Positions 23,865 through 36,865 of a stretch of DNA of 64,000 nt are shown here, piece by piece. The notes under the pieces were generated by a model. That model was not told the DNA's origin, ran no database searches, and was given only the letters and a program-made list of their open reading frames with translations. The position numbers and the translations under genes are program-made. Position 1 is the stretch's first letter. Every line of letters begins with the position of its first letter. The stretch is from the NCBI GenBank assembly GCA_001599715.1, contig BCHU01000002.1, positions 558,001-622,000 on the forward strand. The letters are read 5' to 3'. Origin of the DNA: Phaeotremella fagi. Lineage: Eukaryota > Basidiomycota > Tremellomycetes > Tremellales > Phaeotremellaceae.

Positions 23865-24245
23865 ATGGGTGCTGGCTCAGCAACTCTAAAAATGGTCACT
23901 TTCATAATGTCGCCCTTCTTAGGGTTTGGCTTAACCATCTTTGCTGGATACAATCTACATTTCGCATTAACCTCATGGTACCCCACGACATGGGAAAGAC
24001 AAGATGACATTCGGAAAAGTGTCATCGAATTGGTCATTGGACTAATCATGTTGATCGTCGTTCCTATCGTCATGTCGGTCTTGAAATACTGTCGTCCTGA
24101 TTGGTCCTACAATCCTTCTTTGGAGGATCAAATCAACATGGATAGAATCAGATGTAACATGATCACGACGAATATCCAAAATGGTTATGCGAATCAAGCT
24201 AGATTGGAGCAGAATGCTTGGAATAAGCAACAAGGTTTCTCATGA
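23865..24245 (+). CDS. two-TM membrane protein, unknown
   Basis: This single-exon ORF of 126 residues has a clean ATG (AACGATGGGTGC). Two hydrophobic segments are visible, about residues 8-34 (TFIMSPFLGFGLTIFAG core) and 52-73 (IELVIGLIMLIVVPIVMSVL). A charged loop with WERQDDIRK lies between them. The C-terminal 50 residues are soluble and Asn/Gln-rich (INMDRIRCNMITTN). An MGAGS start could permit N-myristoylation, but that is weak. I do not recognise the family. Lack of introns is unusual beside its intron-rich neighbours. Confidence 0.6.
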   Translation: MGAGSATLKMVTFIMSPFLGFGLTIFAGYNLHFALTSWYPTTWERQDDIRKSVIELVIGLIMLIVVPIVMSVLKYCRPDWSYNPSLEDQINMDRIRCNMITTNIQNGYANQARLEQNAWNKQQGFS

Positions 24246-24715
24246 GGCGAGATCTCACTCCTGTATGGTGTTATGATGCTCATGATAGTATTAGACTTTG
24301 ATATGTAATACCCCACGGAATTCTATCGCACGGCTGACTACGCTTGCCACTGGAAACGCGACTGTGGTAGAGGGGAAAGGTGTAGACACTTCTTCCTTGA
24401 TGCTACATCAACGTCAGCGACCGGGTGATATTGGAAAGGACACACCTACGTAATAACATTAGACGATGTAGTAGTAGTGGATACACTTGTTGAATTGGTG
24501 TTGCACGTATTGAGCCACTTGCCACTTGACTTGGTGGCCAGAGTGCCACTCCGGTGAAAATGCCTTTCACCGGATTCGTCGAGTGTCGTGCTGGTGCTAG
24601 ATTCAAGTTACATCTTGACCTCCATTTCAGCTATCTAATAACATTATATAATCAAACAAAAACACCTACTTAACTCAACTACCACCTTGTACATCCACAA
24701 CTAAGATAAATCAAG
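24246..24715. other. intergenic
   Basis: This gap of about 470 bases holds the 3' flank of the unknown membrane protein and the Sec61 gamma promoter. Nothing else is recognised. Confidence 0.5.
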
Positions 24716-25275
24716 ATGGCTGAGAAAGTTAAAGAATTCGCAGAGATCCCACAGCAATTCGTTAAAGAGGGTACCTTGGTAAGTAGTCTCTTATGTCTAG
24801 ACATCCATCCTCATTTCTATATCCCAACTTGCAACACGTATCGTTAAGTAATTACTGACCACCATCCCACAGTTCGTTAACAGATGTACAAAACCAACAA
24901 AAGAGGGTATGTCAACCACCCATCCAAATCCGATACCCTCCTCCTTCTTCCACCATCTTCCATCAATCTCTAAGCAAATCTCAATTAACCTCTGTGTCAC
25001 CCGTAGAATACATCCAATTGTGTAAAGCAGTAGCTATCGGATTCGCAGTCATGGGATTCATCGGTTATTTCGTTAAATTGATTCATATCCCTATGTAAGT
25101 GACCTCTTGTCGCGTTAAGCCATCTTTTTGGCTTGTCGTGTGAATCATCTTAGGTCTGGAATTGATCAGATGCTAACACTATTTGTTATTCGAATTTATA
25201 GCAACAACATCCTTGTGTGAGTTAATACTAGCTTGTCCGAGACTTCAACTGACTGTTCTTAGCGGTGGAGCATAA
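24716..25275 (+). CDS. SSS1: Sec61 translocon gamma subunit
   Basis: This is a tail-anchored ER protein of 70 residues that clamps the Sec61 protein-conducting channel. Five short exons give [38 protein letters not shown], then [19 protein letters not shown] and IHIPINNILVGGA. This matches the conserved SecE/Sec61-gamma family end to end, with the amphipathic helix, the RCTKP turn and a single membrane helix. Splice sites at the four introns are standard GT-AG. The last exon codes only GGA plus stop. The gene was invisible as a long ORF because its exons are tiny. Confidence 0.97.
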
Positions 25276-25552
25276 ATCAAATTCAAAATTAGCATGGAAA
25301 CTAGTAAATTCAAGGAGAACCCGATATGCATGATACCCCCAAATTCCACCTCATACTTACGAGCAGGCCATATCATCTCGATCTTTATCCTATTCGCTGC
25401 AAAATCAACCATGCTACTAACACGTACAACTCAAATCGCTCTGGACCGTTAAAGAGATCATATTTATCACATTTGCATTTTATGAATGAATACGGAACTA
25501 TGAAACACAACAAATATAAAAGCCCAAATCGTTTCTCATTTCAATCATGAAC

Positions 25553-27937
25553 CTAATAACCCAAGGAATACAAAGCGTCCGCCAAATCGAAATGGAAGAA
25601 CGGAGTATCTCTATCCAGCAGAGGTAAAGTGGTTTGTGAAGAAGCAGCAGCAGGATGAGCACTACCCCAACTATTACCCTGTTCAAGAGAAGCACCGATA
25701 ACCGACCCTTCAGGAGAATAACCACCCTTCTCCTCTCCAAGATCCGAAGTACTCGATTCTTCACGTTCCTCCTCCTGTCTAGCTCTGTCGGCTGGTGCCA
25801 ACGAGTTATCTTGTGGGACAACAGGAGCAACCTCTAATGCCGTACCATGACGAGCTTTACCCGTACCGAAACCACCAGCGATTAAAGCTCGTCTAATCCA
25901 AGGTGACAGGATACCGCTGAAATGGAATTCAACAGGTGCGTCAGCCCATCTTTCAACTTCTTTTCTTGTGTCGATCAGATTTTGAACACCGGTAGTATCG
26001 AGATTGGCGACTGCTGCGAAATCGAGGATAACAGCTTTGATTCTAGGTTTGGCTTTGTCAGCTGCTAAAGCAGCAGCTGCGTCTTTTTGTTTGGGTCCTG
26101 GATCGTTCCATGGTCTATCACCTGCTGAGATGTTGGAGTAATCCTTTCCACGACGTGTGGTAGCTTTGACATGAGAGACGATGACATCGTTGATGTAAGA
26201 TGCGTTGGGGTAGAGGAAAGATTCTTCGAATCGATAAATGACAATTCCTGGTGGTGGAGATTCAACAGTGACACCTCTGTTGGTAACACCGCCAGCGTTT
26301 GAGAGTGGGACGTAAACATCACGAGTCTTGGTGTTACCGTTTTCGGCGGAACCTTCTGGTCTGATTCTGACACGACCAAGGAAATTACCTTTTGGTCTAG
26401 CGATTCTGAAAAGAAGAAGGACGACTGAAGTAGCGAGAGACCAGTAGATACCTGATTCGATGGTGTAAAAGATTGACCAAAGGACTGCACCGACGAAAAT
26501 GATGTATTCGAATGGTGAAACTCTCCAGAAACCGTATGATTGAGCTGGTGAAGCGACGAGATCAGCTACGGCGTGGATGATCAATGCGGATAAAGTGGCG
26601 TTGGGGATGTAGTAGAAAGCAGGTGCTAAAGCGTAGAGAGCGATCAAGACACAGATACCAGTTGGGATACCTGCAGCTGGAGTCCTAACACCAGATTTAG
26701 ACTTCAAAGCTGAACGTGAGAATGAACCAGTTGATGGATATGCTGAGAACAATGTACCAAGTGTGTTGTTGACACCGATAGCGATGAGTTCCTGATTAGG
26801 ATTGATCTTGTATCCGTTCAAACGACCGAATGATTTGGCGATTGAAATGTGTTCAAGAAGAAGGATGATGGTGGCGACTGGAAGTTCTGGGCCGATAGCT
26901 GAAAGAAGATCCATGGTGATCTTTGGTCTACCTACATGTTGAAGACCTGATGGGACGACACCGACGAGTGAGATTCTAGCCGTCTTTTCGTTGATGTTGA
27001 TTCTCCACGAGATGATGGTGAAGATGATGATGACAAAGGCGTGTCTGATTGCTTGACCGAAGAAAGCAGCTCGGGCGTATTTGGGATAACGACTTGAAAC
27101 CCAAGTCAACGACCATTTGATACCGTAAAGAATAGCTAATGAACTGACACCAAACGCTGCGTCGAGTTTGGCACTCGGTAGATATTTCAAGGTATTGATG
27201 ATGACAGCATAGGTAGCGTCTCTGGTGTTGAACAGAGATGAAGTACCGAGTAAACCTGGAACTTGACCGGCTGCAATGTTGATAGCACTACCGGTCATGA
27301 AACCAGAAACAGCAGGTTGAGGGATGAATTCGATAACCCAGCCGATTCTTAAAAGTCCAATACCTAAAACGACGAAACCACAGATGAAGGCTACGGCAGT
27401 AGCGATTTCAGGTGCTGAATAGAGTGTGCCGTAGATACCAGTTACTCTTGTGACGATGTTTCCAACTTCGAGTGACATGACTGCTACAGGACCTATCGAG
27501 ACGTCTTTGGAAGTGGCGAAGAAGGCGTAGGTGAGGACACCGATGAATGACGAGTAGAGACCGTATTCTGGTGATAGATTGGCTAATTTGGCGTACGACA
27601 AGGATTGAGGGACGAGGACCATACCAACTGTGATACCGCTATGTGGTGTTAGAAGAGGTTCAAGTGAAAGAGACAAAGCTTACGCAATCAAATCACCAGT
27701 GAGCCATGTCAAGTTGTATCGAGGAGCCCATTGGATGAATGGGAACAGACTGAGAAAATAACCTTTGATCTGGGACAATGAGTAAAATCCACGAAAACGA
27801 TCACTTACAGCAGGTCCAACATCTCCCTTATTACTCGAGAACCATTCTCCAACATTCACAGAAGCAGGAGGTGGGTTTTCGGGGACACCAAGGAATTTCT
27901 TAGCTTTAGTAGCAAAGCTAGATTGTGTTTGGGACAT
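25553..27937 (-). CDS. SulP-family sulfate permease with STAS domain
   Basis: This is a plasma-membrane sulfate/proton symporter of about 780 residues in three exons. The first exon is MSQTQSSFATKAKKFLGVP and ends DVGPA. The second holds LPF-type sequence before the transporter, FPFIQWAPRYNLTWLTGDL. The large third exon begins GITVGMVLVPQSLSYAKLA, the sulfate-transporter signature, and carries some ten further hydrophobic segments including SGFMTGSAINIAAGQ. The C-terminal STAS domain contains AVILDFAAVANLDTTGVQNL, the conserved STAS core. A Ser/Glu-rich tail (REESSTSDLGEEKGG) could be phosphorylated. It resembles yeast Sul1/Sul2. In fungi such genes are usually induced by sulfur limitation, but I saw no regulator site. 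Confidence 0.93.
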
Positions 27938-29001
27938 GATGTGTAAAGAAAACGCGGATAGAGGGAAGAGAAAAATACAGAACCAGTAACCTCTTAAATA
28001 TACTCACACTGTATACGACATATGCGATGGCGACTTAGTAATAAGAAATTGAATTTTTATTTGCCATGACAAACGATGACTTAATCGTTCAATCTGAACC
28101 CTAAGCCAGATCCTGCTTCCAAAACTGGAGTCCCTAGCCCTTGGTCTTACCTTGGCTTACTGTATGCACCATAGGGCTATTGTTCCATGAACAATCTAGC
28201 ATTTACCGGGTTGTTGATATCACATTGGTGAAAAAGTCTATGATTCAATTCGCCTCAATCACGCAATTTCATTTATCGATGGTGCCATCTTAGAAATACT
28301 TTATATGTTCATCTCATTTAAGCCTTCATCGTCGATCTTTTCAGGATTCGAGGCGGATTGCCCTGTCGCCACCAATGTCGTGCTTGGGGTAAAGAATGAC
28401 GTTTGGACAATGAAATTGGATCATTCTGTCTTCATTATCTGGAATAAATTCTAGATTATCTGGAATAGTTGAGCAACGACATCAAGGTGACATCTTGTGT
28501 TATTGGCTTTATTCGTATTTAAGAGGCCTGGTTCGATCTGAGAGGAGAGAAATGTGGCGATTGTGTCGTGATTTGACGACATGAATTGGGAGCTGTCTGC
28601 TTTTTCTGATCACCATGTCAAAGCTCTTCTCTTCCAAAGATCGACAAATAGGGCAGAGATAACGATTCTCGGCACTGGTCCAACAAAGCTCCCCGCGGGG
28701 TCTGTTATCATTCAACGACATTCGTAAAAAATATGGCGTTGTCAAACAAGCTAAATTTAAACACCTAGTTCCTGTATATCATTTTTGATCATCATGGCGC
28801 AACATGATGAGATACGCTCCACCTATTGTACCACTGAGGTATCTGGATCGAACTTAATATAGGCATGACCGAATAGGCCCTTGGTCATAAACTCCAATCA
28901 TGGCGTTTGCCAGTGGAAACCAGCCTGGCAAGAAAAGTATCACATCTCATTATGAAATCCGTCCAACAACCCTCCCCCGGAGCTTAAACAAGAAGTACAG
29001 A
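27938..29001. other. intergenic, upstream of sulfate permease
   Basis: This is about 1.06 kb. A minus-strand ORF at 28,509-28,721 has a CPIC motif but no further zinc ligands, and I do not support it. A direct repeat of ATTATCTGGAATA lies near 28,434-28,470. No RNA gene is recognised. Confidence 0.45.
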
Positions 29002-29581
29002 TCAACAACCAGCACCCCCGATAGCAGTACCGGAATTGGCCAAACCACCTTTCCCAGCGTTACCAGAATTGATATTCAGTGCGTGTAAACTCAAGAGACT
29101 ATAGGCCTTGTCAATGATCTAATGCGAATTAAATAGATGCACAGACTCACCCCCCAACACCTCCATCGGTGACACTCCCACCTTGGGCAGTACCTCCAGG
29201 ACCTATTCGACTAATTAGTCAAGTTCACCAATACCAAAAAGAAACACTTTCATACCGGTATAAGCACCACCACCGTTACCTGAACTTCCAGCAGCGCAGT
29301 TCCCACCTTTACCACCGATAGCGCTACCGGAACTTGCTATTCCAGCATCACCAGCGTTGTCACTATCGAGATTGAGTATGTCGAGGTTGAGTAAACCACT
29401 ATAATGGATCAATACTCTCCTGGGTCGAGTGATTGACTTACCCTAATCCCTTGTTGACTGATCCTCCGGAGGCGTTACCACCTGGTCCGGTATATGCTGG
29501 TCCTCCATCTGGGATTGGGGCGGCGGTCGTGAGAATGGCTACTAGAGGTAGAACAGCTAGTAAGAAGATTGATTTGACCAT
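29002..29581 (-). CDS. small secreted glycine-rich protein with internal duplication
   Basis: This four-exon gene encodes about 130 residues. A clear signal peptide (MVKSIFLLAVLPLVAILTTA) is followed by APIPDGG. The mature part consists of two similar units. The first reads PAYTGPGGNASGGSV with LDILNLDSDNAGDAGIASS and GSAIGGKGGNC. The second reads GAYTGPGGTAQGGSV with LHALNINSGNAGKGGLANS and GTAIGGAGC. Each unit ends in Cys, so a disulfide or dimer is possible. Composition suggests a cell-wall or extracellular matrix protein. I know no named family. Introns fall at similar positions in both units, consistent with duplication of an exon pair. Confidence 0.7.
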
Positions 29582-30047
29582 CGTGATTGGCTTTGGGTAT
29601 CAGGGTATTCAGTAAGAAAGAAAATAGATAAAACTTTGGTATGACGCTAAGAACAAAATCGAAATGGAAAAACAAAATCGCAAAGACCAGCTAACGCGAT
29701 GAAATGAAAACTAAAATGAAAAGAATGTGAAAGAAAACAAAAGGATCGAAAAGAAAGAAGAAGTTGACGAGAAGTGAGGAAGTGAAGCTATCTCTCAACC
29801 CTTTTATATGGACACCAAAAACACATTTCGAAATCGTCTGGACTGGTGTTAATGTCTTGGTGCGGTTGGGGCGGCTGGTGATATGGTAAATTAGGTTTGA
29901 GGGATTGTCATTGATAATTTGACTGATAATATTACTTTTCAAGCCTTCGAGGGACGACTTATGTCGTCGATGAACATAAACATTATCGCATTTTAACATG
30001 GTGTAACTGTTGTAGTGTTCTATAACCAGCCATATCTAGTACAACCT
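29582..30047. other. intergenic
   Basis: This gap of about 466 bases contains the promoter of the glycine-rich protein and the 3' flank of the HAD gene. Purine-rich leader sequence lies near 29,700-29,770. Confidence 0.5.
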
Positions 30048-31256
30048 CTAACTCCTCTTCTCAAACCCCTCAACCCAAACCAAAACATCCTCCCAAGTAG
30101 AAACACGTTCGACCCCCTGCGGCAACCAACCCTGCTCAATCAACATTTCTCTCCGTTTCTCACTCTCCTCCAACAACCCTCGTTGTTTCTTCTCGTAATA
30201 CGGTAAAAGATCTTCGGGAGTTGCTTTGGAATGATCTGGAACGACGGCGTTCCAGGGGTACGAACCGAAAAGGAGGACTTTACATGGTGGATCAGCTTTT
30301 GAGGCTTCGACTGCGTTCTCGGCTGAGTCGTCTATCAGGAATAAGGATTTGGTTTTATGGACGATCTGAGTTGGGGTGATTGATTCAGTAAAGAAATTTA
30401 TAGAATGATGGAGATATTACTTACCTCAGCTTTCGATCTTTTCTTATGCGAGACTACAGCTCTTTTCGCGACGTGACCCTCTTTCTCTTCTATAGTTGGT
30501 TCGAGATGTTGGAAAGCTCCAGTGAAATGAATTTCGTCGAATACTGCAAGTCTTAGTTTCATGAACCAGAACCTGAACCTACTATCAGGTAAATACTCCG
30601 CTATCCAATCTTCTGAAACCACCCTTTGACTCTCCGATCGAGCTGTTATGATGATCAAACTAGAGAGAGGTAAGAGGTCGATTGAAGAGTACAACAGATG
30701 ACTCACCTATATCCCATAGCTTTTAACTTTAACAAAGCCTCCTTAGCCCCCTCAACAGGTGGTGATCGTCTATACAAACCTTGTTGATACAATTTAGTCT
30801 GCAACCAATGATCAACACTCGATCGGAACTCTTATGTGAGAAACATACCACCATAGCAACAGTTTCCTCTGGTGATCCCCAACCTCTGTTCATCCAATAT
30901 AAATCTATAATCATTAAAATACAGCTCCAAAAGTAGAGAGATAACACGGGGGAGACATACAATTTTTGAAATCATCCCAAACTAACGGAGGTTGAGTATT
31001 GAAATTTTGATTGTGCACTAAGAGTTTGATCGTTAATTTGGAATTCAATAATAGAGTTATTAATGACCTACTATCTATGATAGTTCTATTCGTTTGACTG
31101 CATGATAGATCGATTAGATATCTAGGACTTGCTGCTAGTGGGAAACACGTACCATAAGACATCATCCATGTCAACAGCTATTATACCTTTTGAAGGTCCA
31201 GCGACATTACTCTCTGACAAAGTCGAATTGATGATTGTAGGTTCCTCTTCTGTCAT
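30048..31256 (-). CDS. HAD-superfamily hydrolase (NT5C-like)
   Basis: This protein of about 300 residues is encoded over six exons. Motif I is IIAVDMDDVLCQTN, the DxD nucleophile region. Motif II is SLIIITARSESQR with Thr. Motif III/IV is KSLFLIDDSAENAVEA with the metal-binding DD. The middle holds YWMNRGWGSPEETVAMV and SPPVEGAKEALLKLKAMGY, as in 5'(3')-deoxyribonucleotidase-type HAD proteins. The C-terminal part has LPQGVERVSTWEDVLVW. The substrate could be a nucleotide or another phosphomonoester. No targeting signal is visible, so it is likely cytosolic. Confidence 0.82.
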
Positions 31257-31554
31257 GTTAGAACTGATTTGGAACAACTATTAGAAGGTAGATAAGTGAT
31301 CGAATTCAACGTGATGAATGAATGGAGCAGAAGCGAATAGTGTATCTCTTTCGGTATAATATTCAATCCAAGCTCAGATTTACCGAGTTCCGTCCGCCAC
31401 CATATAGTTACAAGTTTAAATTAATGCATTGCAAACTAATTTACGATAAAGTATGGGTACAAATACAAAAGCTGAAAATAAGAAATAACCAGTGCAAAAC
31501 CCATAGTCCAAAGCCCGATCCCAAACCCAAACCCTATGAATTCCTTCTAACCTT

Positions 31555-34500
31555 CTAATTTCCAGCTGGTTCATACGTCCTACCACCGTTAACATTTGTC
31601 ATTGACATCAGAGGAGGATAATTTTTCTGGGGTGATAATCTCGTCGTCGCTCCTGGACCACTGGTCGGAGGCGCACTGTTACCAGGATATCTCCAATCAC
31701 CTTGTCGATCGTAAGTCGACGCTGCTACTGATGCCGATCTAGGATAATCTGGATAAGGTAAACGTTCAGAAGTGACTCGTCTGTAGTTATCCGGAGCTCT
31801 TGTGTCCGATGGGAAAACCCTTAGATGCGGTTGATGATGTAAAGGTTGATGTTGATGGGGTGGTTGATACTGATGTTGATGTTCCCATGAACGTGATTGC
31901 GTAGGTGGAGGTGGTGCACTTGATCTACCACCTTGATAATAATCTCTTGACCACGTTGAATTCGCTGCTACCGGATAATTTGGATAACTTTTACCATATC
32001 TATCTAAATCCGGTCGATCGTATGATCCATGAGACGGTCTTCTTTCGTACGTCTCTGGTCTAGCGTAGTTGGACGGTACAGACGATGCAGGTGTAGGAAT
32101 AGCCATTCTGGGTGATGGTTTGATACCATCCAAATCCCTTTCGTCAACCGTTCCATCTGACGCTGCATCAATTGAGTCGTAAACCTTTGGCTTTTCGTCA
32201 TCGTCATTCAGAAGAGAAGAGATTCCCATTTTACCTCGAACTGGAGCAACCGGTGATAAAGGTTTAACACTGTTGTTAGGAGATGTATTCGTCGGTGGGA
32301 AAACTGCTAATCTAGGTTGGGAAGGGTATCTTCGATCATAGCCCTCCATAGATGTAGTGGTGAGAGGTGGATTGTATGTATCGTAAGGTGGTCGAGGATA
32401 ACCAGTACCGTTGACGTTGACAGAACTGGATAAAGGTCCATTACCGTTACCGTTATCAACCGAAGGCGGAGCTTGAGCAGCCAATTCATCCAATTTCAAA
32501 CTTTCCCTGTTATTAACAAAGAAATTTCTAACCTGAGTAACAGATTTCCCTTCCAGTGACGCAGCGATGATAGTGAAATTACTTCCATGAGTCGCAACCA
32601 ATTGAACGAAAAGTTTCTTCTCAGGTGCAGACCAATAAGAACTAGTTGCACCAACTCTACGTGCTGGTTTATCCTTCCCGTCAACGACAGCGTTAGGGTT
32701 ATTGGGATCGACAACTTTCCGTCTTTTAGCAGCTCGTTTCACAGCCGGTAATAATTCGGTGTTGTCGATTGTTGGATCGAGTGGATCTGATACCTCTTCC
32801 GCGTTACCCAAGACATCTTCAGGTTGAGCTACTTGGTTCAATGAACTTATTCGAGGTCTTTTCACTTTACCCGACATTCTCATTTTAACCTTCTGACTCG
32901 AAGGTGGTTCACTAGGAGCCCGAGAGGTCGAAGTACTAGCCACATCCTCGTCTTCTTCACCTTTCTTCCGTCTACCTGGGAATTCACCTGGTGTCCCCGG
33001 AATATTAGATCCACTTCTTGGAGGTCTACCTCGTCGAGCCCCAGAATTGGGTACGACTGAACCTTCTCTATCACCTCGAACACCAGGTGTCGAAGTACCA
33101 TTCTTACTGTCGTTGTCCTCTTTTCTACCCAAATTAGATAACAACGAAGCACTCTTTCCACCTTTCTTGATAGGTAACGCCTTTTTCTTACCACCAGATG
33201 CCCATTGTTTACGAGCGAGTTGACCTTTATAATCTTCCTGTTTCTTGGTTCGGTAATAGTACAACACGCAATCTCCAGCGGTTTTGTTTTCGATCCCTTC
33301 GGCGATTTTACCAAATTGTTTCGGATGAAGTAAATACCGCCTCAGGAATTTAGCTCGTTCAGCCGGTGTCCAAATCGGTTCTGCGTTACCAGCGAAATCG
33401 TAATACGCCAATGGATCAAGAACCAAATCATTCTCGTCATCAAACGTATAATTCCTTTCCGTACCCATGAGCATTGCGGGGATTGTCGCCGCCGTCTTCC
33501 TCGCTCTAGCATCAGGATCTTTACTGTGTGTATCCGCCAAACCAGCCAAGACCTCTTCCAAAGCCGCATCGGTCAAGACACTGTCACCTTGGAATCGACG
33601 TCGACGACTGGTGAATGAATCATCTGCAAGTGGCGTAGTCGGAATTGGACCTGGTGTAACAGGTGGGAAAGAGTTGACAGGAATCGACCAAAGATCTTCA
33701 GGAGGTGCGCCACGTTTTTCCATTAATTTATGCAGAAACGCATGATGTTCTTTCCACTCCACGTCGAGCTGTTTGTATTCCAAACCAAGTCGTTGGATTT
33801 TATTCTCCAATTCGATCTTCTTCTGCGATATCATCTTGCCCATTCGTGAGGTAACCTGCTGTGTAGGCTGTTTGATAGATTCAGTAAGCACCTTGAGTTG
33901 TTGATCACGATCATGTTCGGTTTCAACTTTGATCACCCTTGTCGAAGAAACTGGAGCAACAGCAAGATTCCAAGCAAGAACTTCATCCACGTTACACACT
34001 GATTTCCCTTGAGTCTGTTTGATAGCAGAGATGAGATTAACGAATCGAATTGCCTCAATATCAGCTTCAGATATCTGTGATGCCGTTTCGTTGTCACCTC
34101 TTTGCGTTCTCACTTCAATTTCAGTGTCTGTTTGATCCATTCCAGAATCTGCCGTTGGCATGGGATCTTTGTTGAACGTGTTGAGCGGTATGGTTACGGT
34201 TTCAGAAGGGGAGAGTTGGATCGATCGACGTTCTGCCAGTGTTTTACGAGAAGTCTGAGAATCGGTCAACGAGGCAAGACTGCTTGATGGGGCGGAGACT
34301 TCGAGCTGGGGTAAAGGTAGAGGTATGGTTTCGGTTGGTTTCTGGGGTCAGCGTTGTCGATAGATGTCAACTTACCTCTTCATTGGGCGTTGGTTCCACT
34401 TTCTCTACGGGAGCGACTTCCACGACTTCGGTGTCAATGACCATTGGCGAAGGAGCTTTATCGGTAACAGTTTCGTCGTCATCTCTACTGGCCACATCTT

Positions 34501-36137
34501 CCGTTTCCACTGGTTCAGGTTGATGTACGTTGTCTGGTTCAGGATCTGGTAAAGTCTCGGTCACTGGTTCGTTGGATATAGCTGGAATATTGGACACCTG
34601 ATCGCTCTCATCCACTGGAGGTACAGGAGGAGTTTCAGGTCGAACGGTAGATTCCACTTCCGTTGGCAACGCTGTTGTCGTTTCCATCTCTTCTTGAATT
34701 GGCAGGTCATTATCTTGACCCTTCGAACCCTCCACCCTCTCAGATTTGTCTTCGATAGACACCACCTTGTCATCAACATGGATTGCTTCTAGTATCGGTT
34801 CCGACACCCTTTTCTCCATTACAGCAGATTCCGACACGTTCGGTGAAGAACCGCGTCGATCCATTGAAGCTGATAAACTTCGTCTCCTATTCCTCGACTG
34901 CCAAGCTCCTGCACCGTCTCGACTTGCATCTCTTCTTCGAGACGGATCCGAAGGCCGTCCCCGATCCCAAGTTGGTCTGTTCCAATCCCTCTCCCTATCT
35001 CTAGGTGGAGACTTCCATCCGTTGGCATTGCCGCGATTCTTATTCCTCTCATCATCGTATTTCCATTGTTGCGGACGTTTGATCGGTGACAATACCTCTC
35101 CCTCTTCCACTTCGCCTTCTTCAGTTTCGATTTTCGGTGCGGATTCCTTAACCAACGGTAAAGGTACGGTCCCGCTGGGAACACTCTGCGATTCATGTTT
35201 ACCTTCCACAGGACTTGATGACCCTCTCATCGATCTTGGAGCTTTGGGAACGTTACCAGGAGAAGCTGAGGTTTGTCGTAAAGATTGTTGTCTTTGTTGA
35301 TTCTGAGTTGTCGTCGGTCCAGGTCCAGGAACACTACCAGATCTTTCGAATCTCAATGGCTGTTGGTGTTCACGATCCCTCTCACGTTCTTCCCAAGGTG
35401 GTATACCTCCAGGTCTAGGACCTGACGGTAAGCGAGATGTCGATTGAAAAGGTGGTGAAGTGTTTGAAGATGGACCCCTTGGACCTCGAGGGATTGTTGA
35501 AGGTGATTGCTGGGGTATTCTATCAGGTGGTGGTCGAGGAGGTCCACCTGTGGGTCTAGACGATAAACTGGAGCAGGTCAGAGATGCAACAACAGGTAAA
35601 CTTACGAATGACGATCATCTCGATATCGATCGTCCCTTCGATCATTCCAAGGACCATTTCGAGGAGGTCTATCCCTATCTCTGTCTCTATCCCTCTCCCT
35701 CTCTCTGTCCCAATCAGCCCAATCTCTGCCTGGACCTGCACGTCTTTGTGGTCCTTCAGGACCAGGTCCACGACCTAGTCTATCACGATCTCGATCACGT
35801 TCCCAATCTGAATGTCTGTCATATTCACGACGAGGTGGTGGGGGTGAAGGTGTACGTGCTCTACCTGGATATCCCGAATTGAAAGGTCGAAAGGGTTGAG
35901 GGGAAGGTCCTGGTCTTGACCATTGTCTATTGGGGAATGGCTAGGTGACTGTTAGTTGTACTTTTGTATATCACCCACCTCTTGAGACCTGTTGTGTCCG
36001 CTTGCACGATCTTCGTCCCTTCTTGGATAATCCATGTCTCGTCTTGAAGGTCCAGCGTTATTCGAAGGGGGTTGACCTTGATACATGATCTTGTTATATC
36101 GAGGAGGATCTGACCAAGCAGATGGATCAATTGTCAT
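31555..36137 (-). CDS. SANT-domain corepressor, Snt1/NCoR-like
   Basis: This is a nuclear chromatin protein of about 1,400 residues. The N-terminal 350 residues are disordered, with RD/RE repeats (RERERDRDRDRDRP) and many PP motifs. The first SANT domain is IWTPAERAKFLRRYLL, QFGKIAEGIENKTAGDCV and LYYYRTKKQEDYKG, a close match to Snt1/NCoR/SMRT. A second Myb/SANT domain is SSYWSAPEKKLFVQLVATHG and NFTIIAASLEGKSVTQVRNF. A coiled coil, KIELENKIQRLGLEYKQLD, precedes the first SANT domain. The C-terminus is Pro/Tyr/His-rich with PPHQHQPLHHQPHLR. In yeast, Snt1 belongs to the Set3 histone-deacetylase complex, and I infer the same role. The first exon starts MTIDPSAWSDPPRYNK. Confidence 0.88.
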
Positions 36138-36865
36138 CGATCACCTGAAGAGTGATTATGGGTGGGTTGAAAGATGATACGTATGAAAAGATTGATTATG
36201 ATTTGAATGTGGTGTTGAATCTTAATGTTTACGATGAGTTACGTGTAAATTCTTTGCACGGATCCATGGGTATGCACAAAGTTGATAGGTATGGGATTTG
36301 ACGGTAGAATGCTGATAGAGGGGCTAAGCCCCAAGGTAGGACTTTATGAGGATAAAAGATGTTAGAGAGTAAATGTAAGATATGAATGAATAAATAAAAG
36401 AAAGAGATGGAGATGGAGGGAGCGAGGGATTAAAGCTATGGCAGAATTGAAGATTGATACTTTTAAAGTTTAGCTTAACTGTAACCCTGAATTGAATAAG
36501 CAATAAATAAATAAGTAGGTAAGTAGATTGAATCGAGTAGTAACTTGACAGAAATGATGGAGCGTAAAAGTATCTCTTGGAACAAATGCATAGTCAGGCT
36601 TGACATGTGAATTTTTTATGTTGGATCACTGATTGTACTATGATTTCTCCACCAAAACATTACCCATACACTTACTTACCTTTCATTATAGCGATTATCG
36701 AATCGATCCAATGACAAAGGAAGGTGCCACTTTTAAAATCTCCGAAACCAATGTCGGGAATTTAATTAAGCACCTTTCAACCTCCACTCGTTAGATTCAC
36801 CTTATTGCTTCACTTACGTGTCTATTTCTTGGTAGTAACATTTACACCTACAACTACAACACACC
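36138..36865. promoter_or_regulatory. divergent promoter region
   Basis: This region of about 730 bases lies between the Snt1-like and PI31 genes. A 13-base hairpin (GGGGCTAAGCCCC) lies at 36,320-36,332. Short TAAG/TAAAT repeats occur near 36,490-36,530. No gene is supported. Confidence 0.45.

Noticed and set aside
28509..28721. minus-strand ORF with NRYLCPICRS, RING-like start
   Set aside because: Only one CxxC pair; no further zinc ligands and no exon structure that completes a RING domain.
34746..35300. 184-residue plus-strand ORF
   Set aside because: Antisense to the Snt1-like coding exon; codon pattern follows the minus-strand gene.
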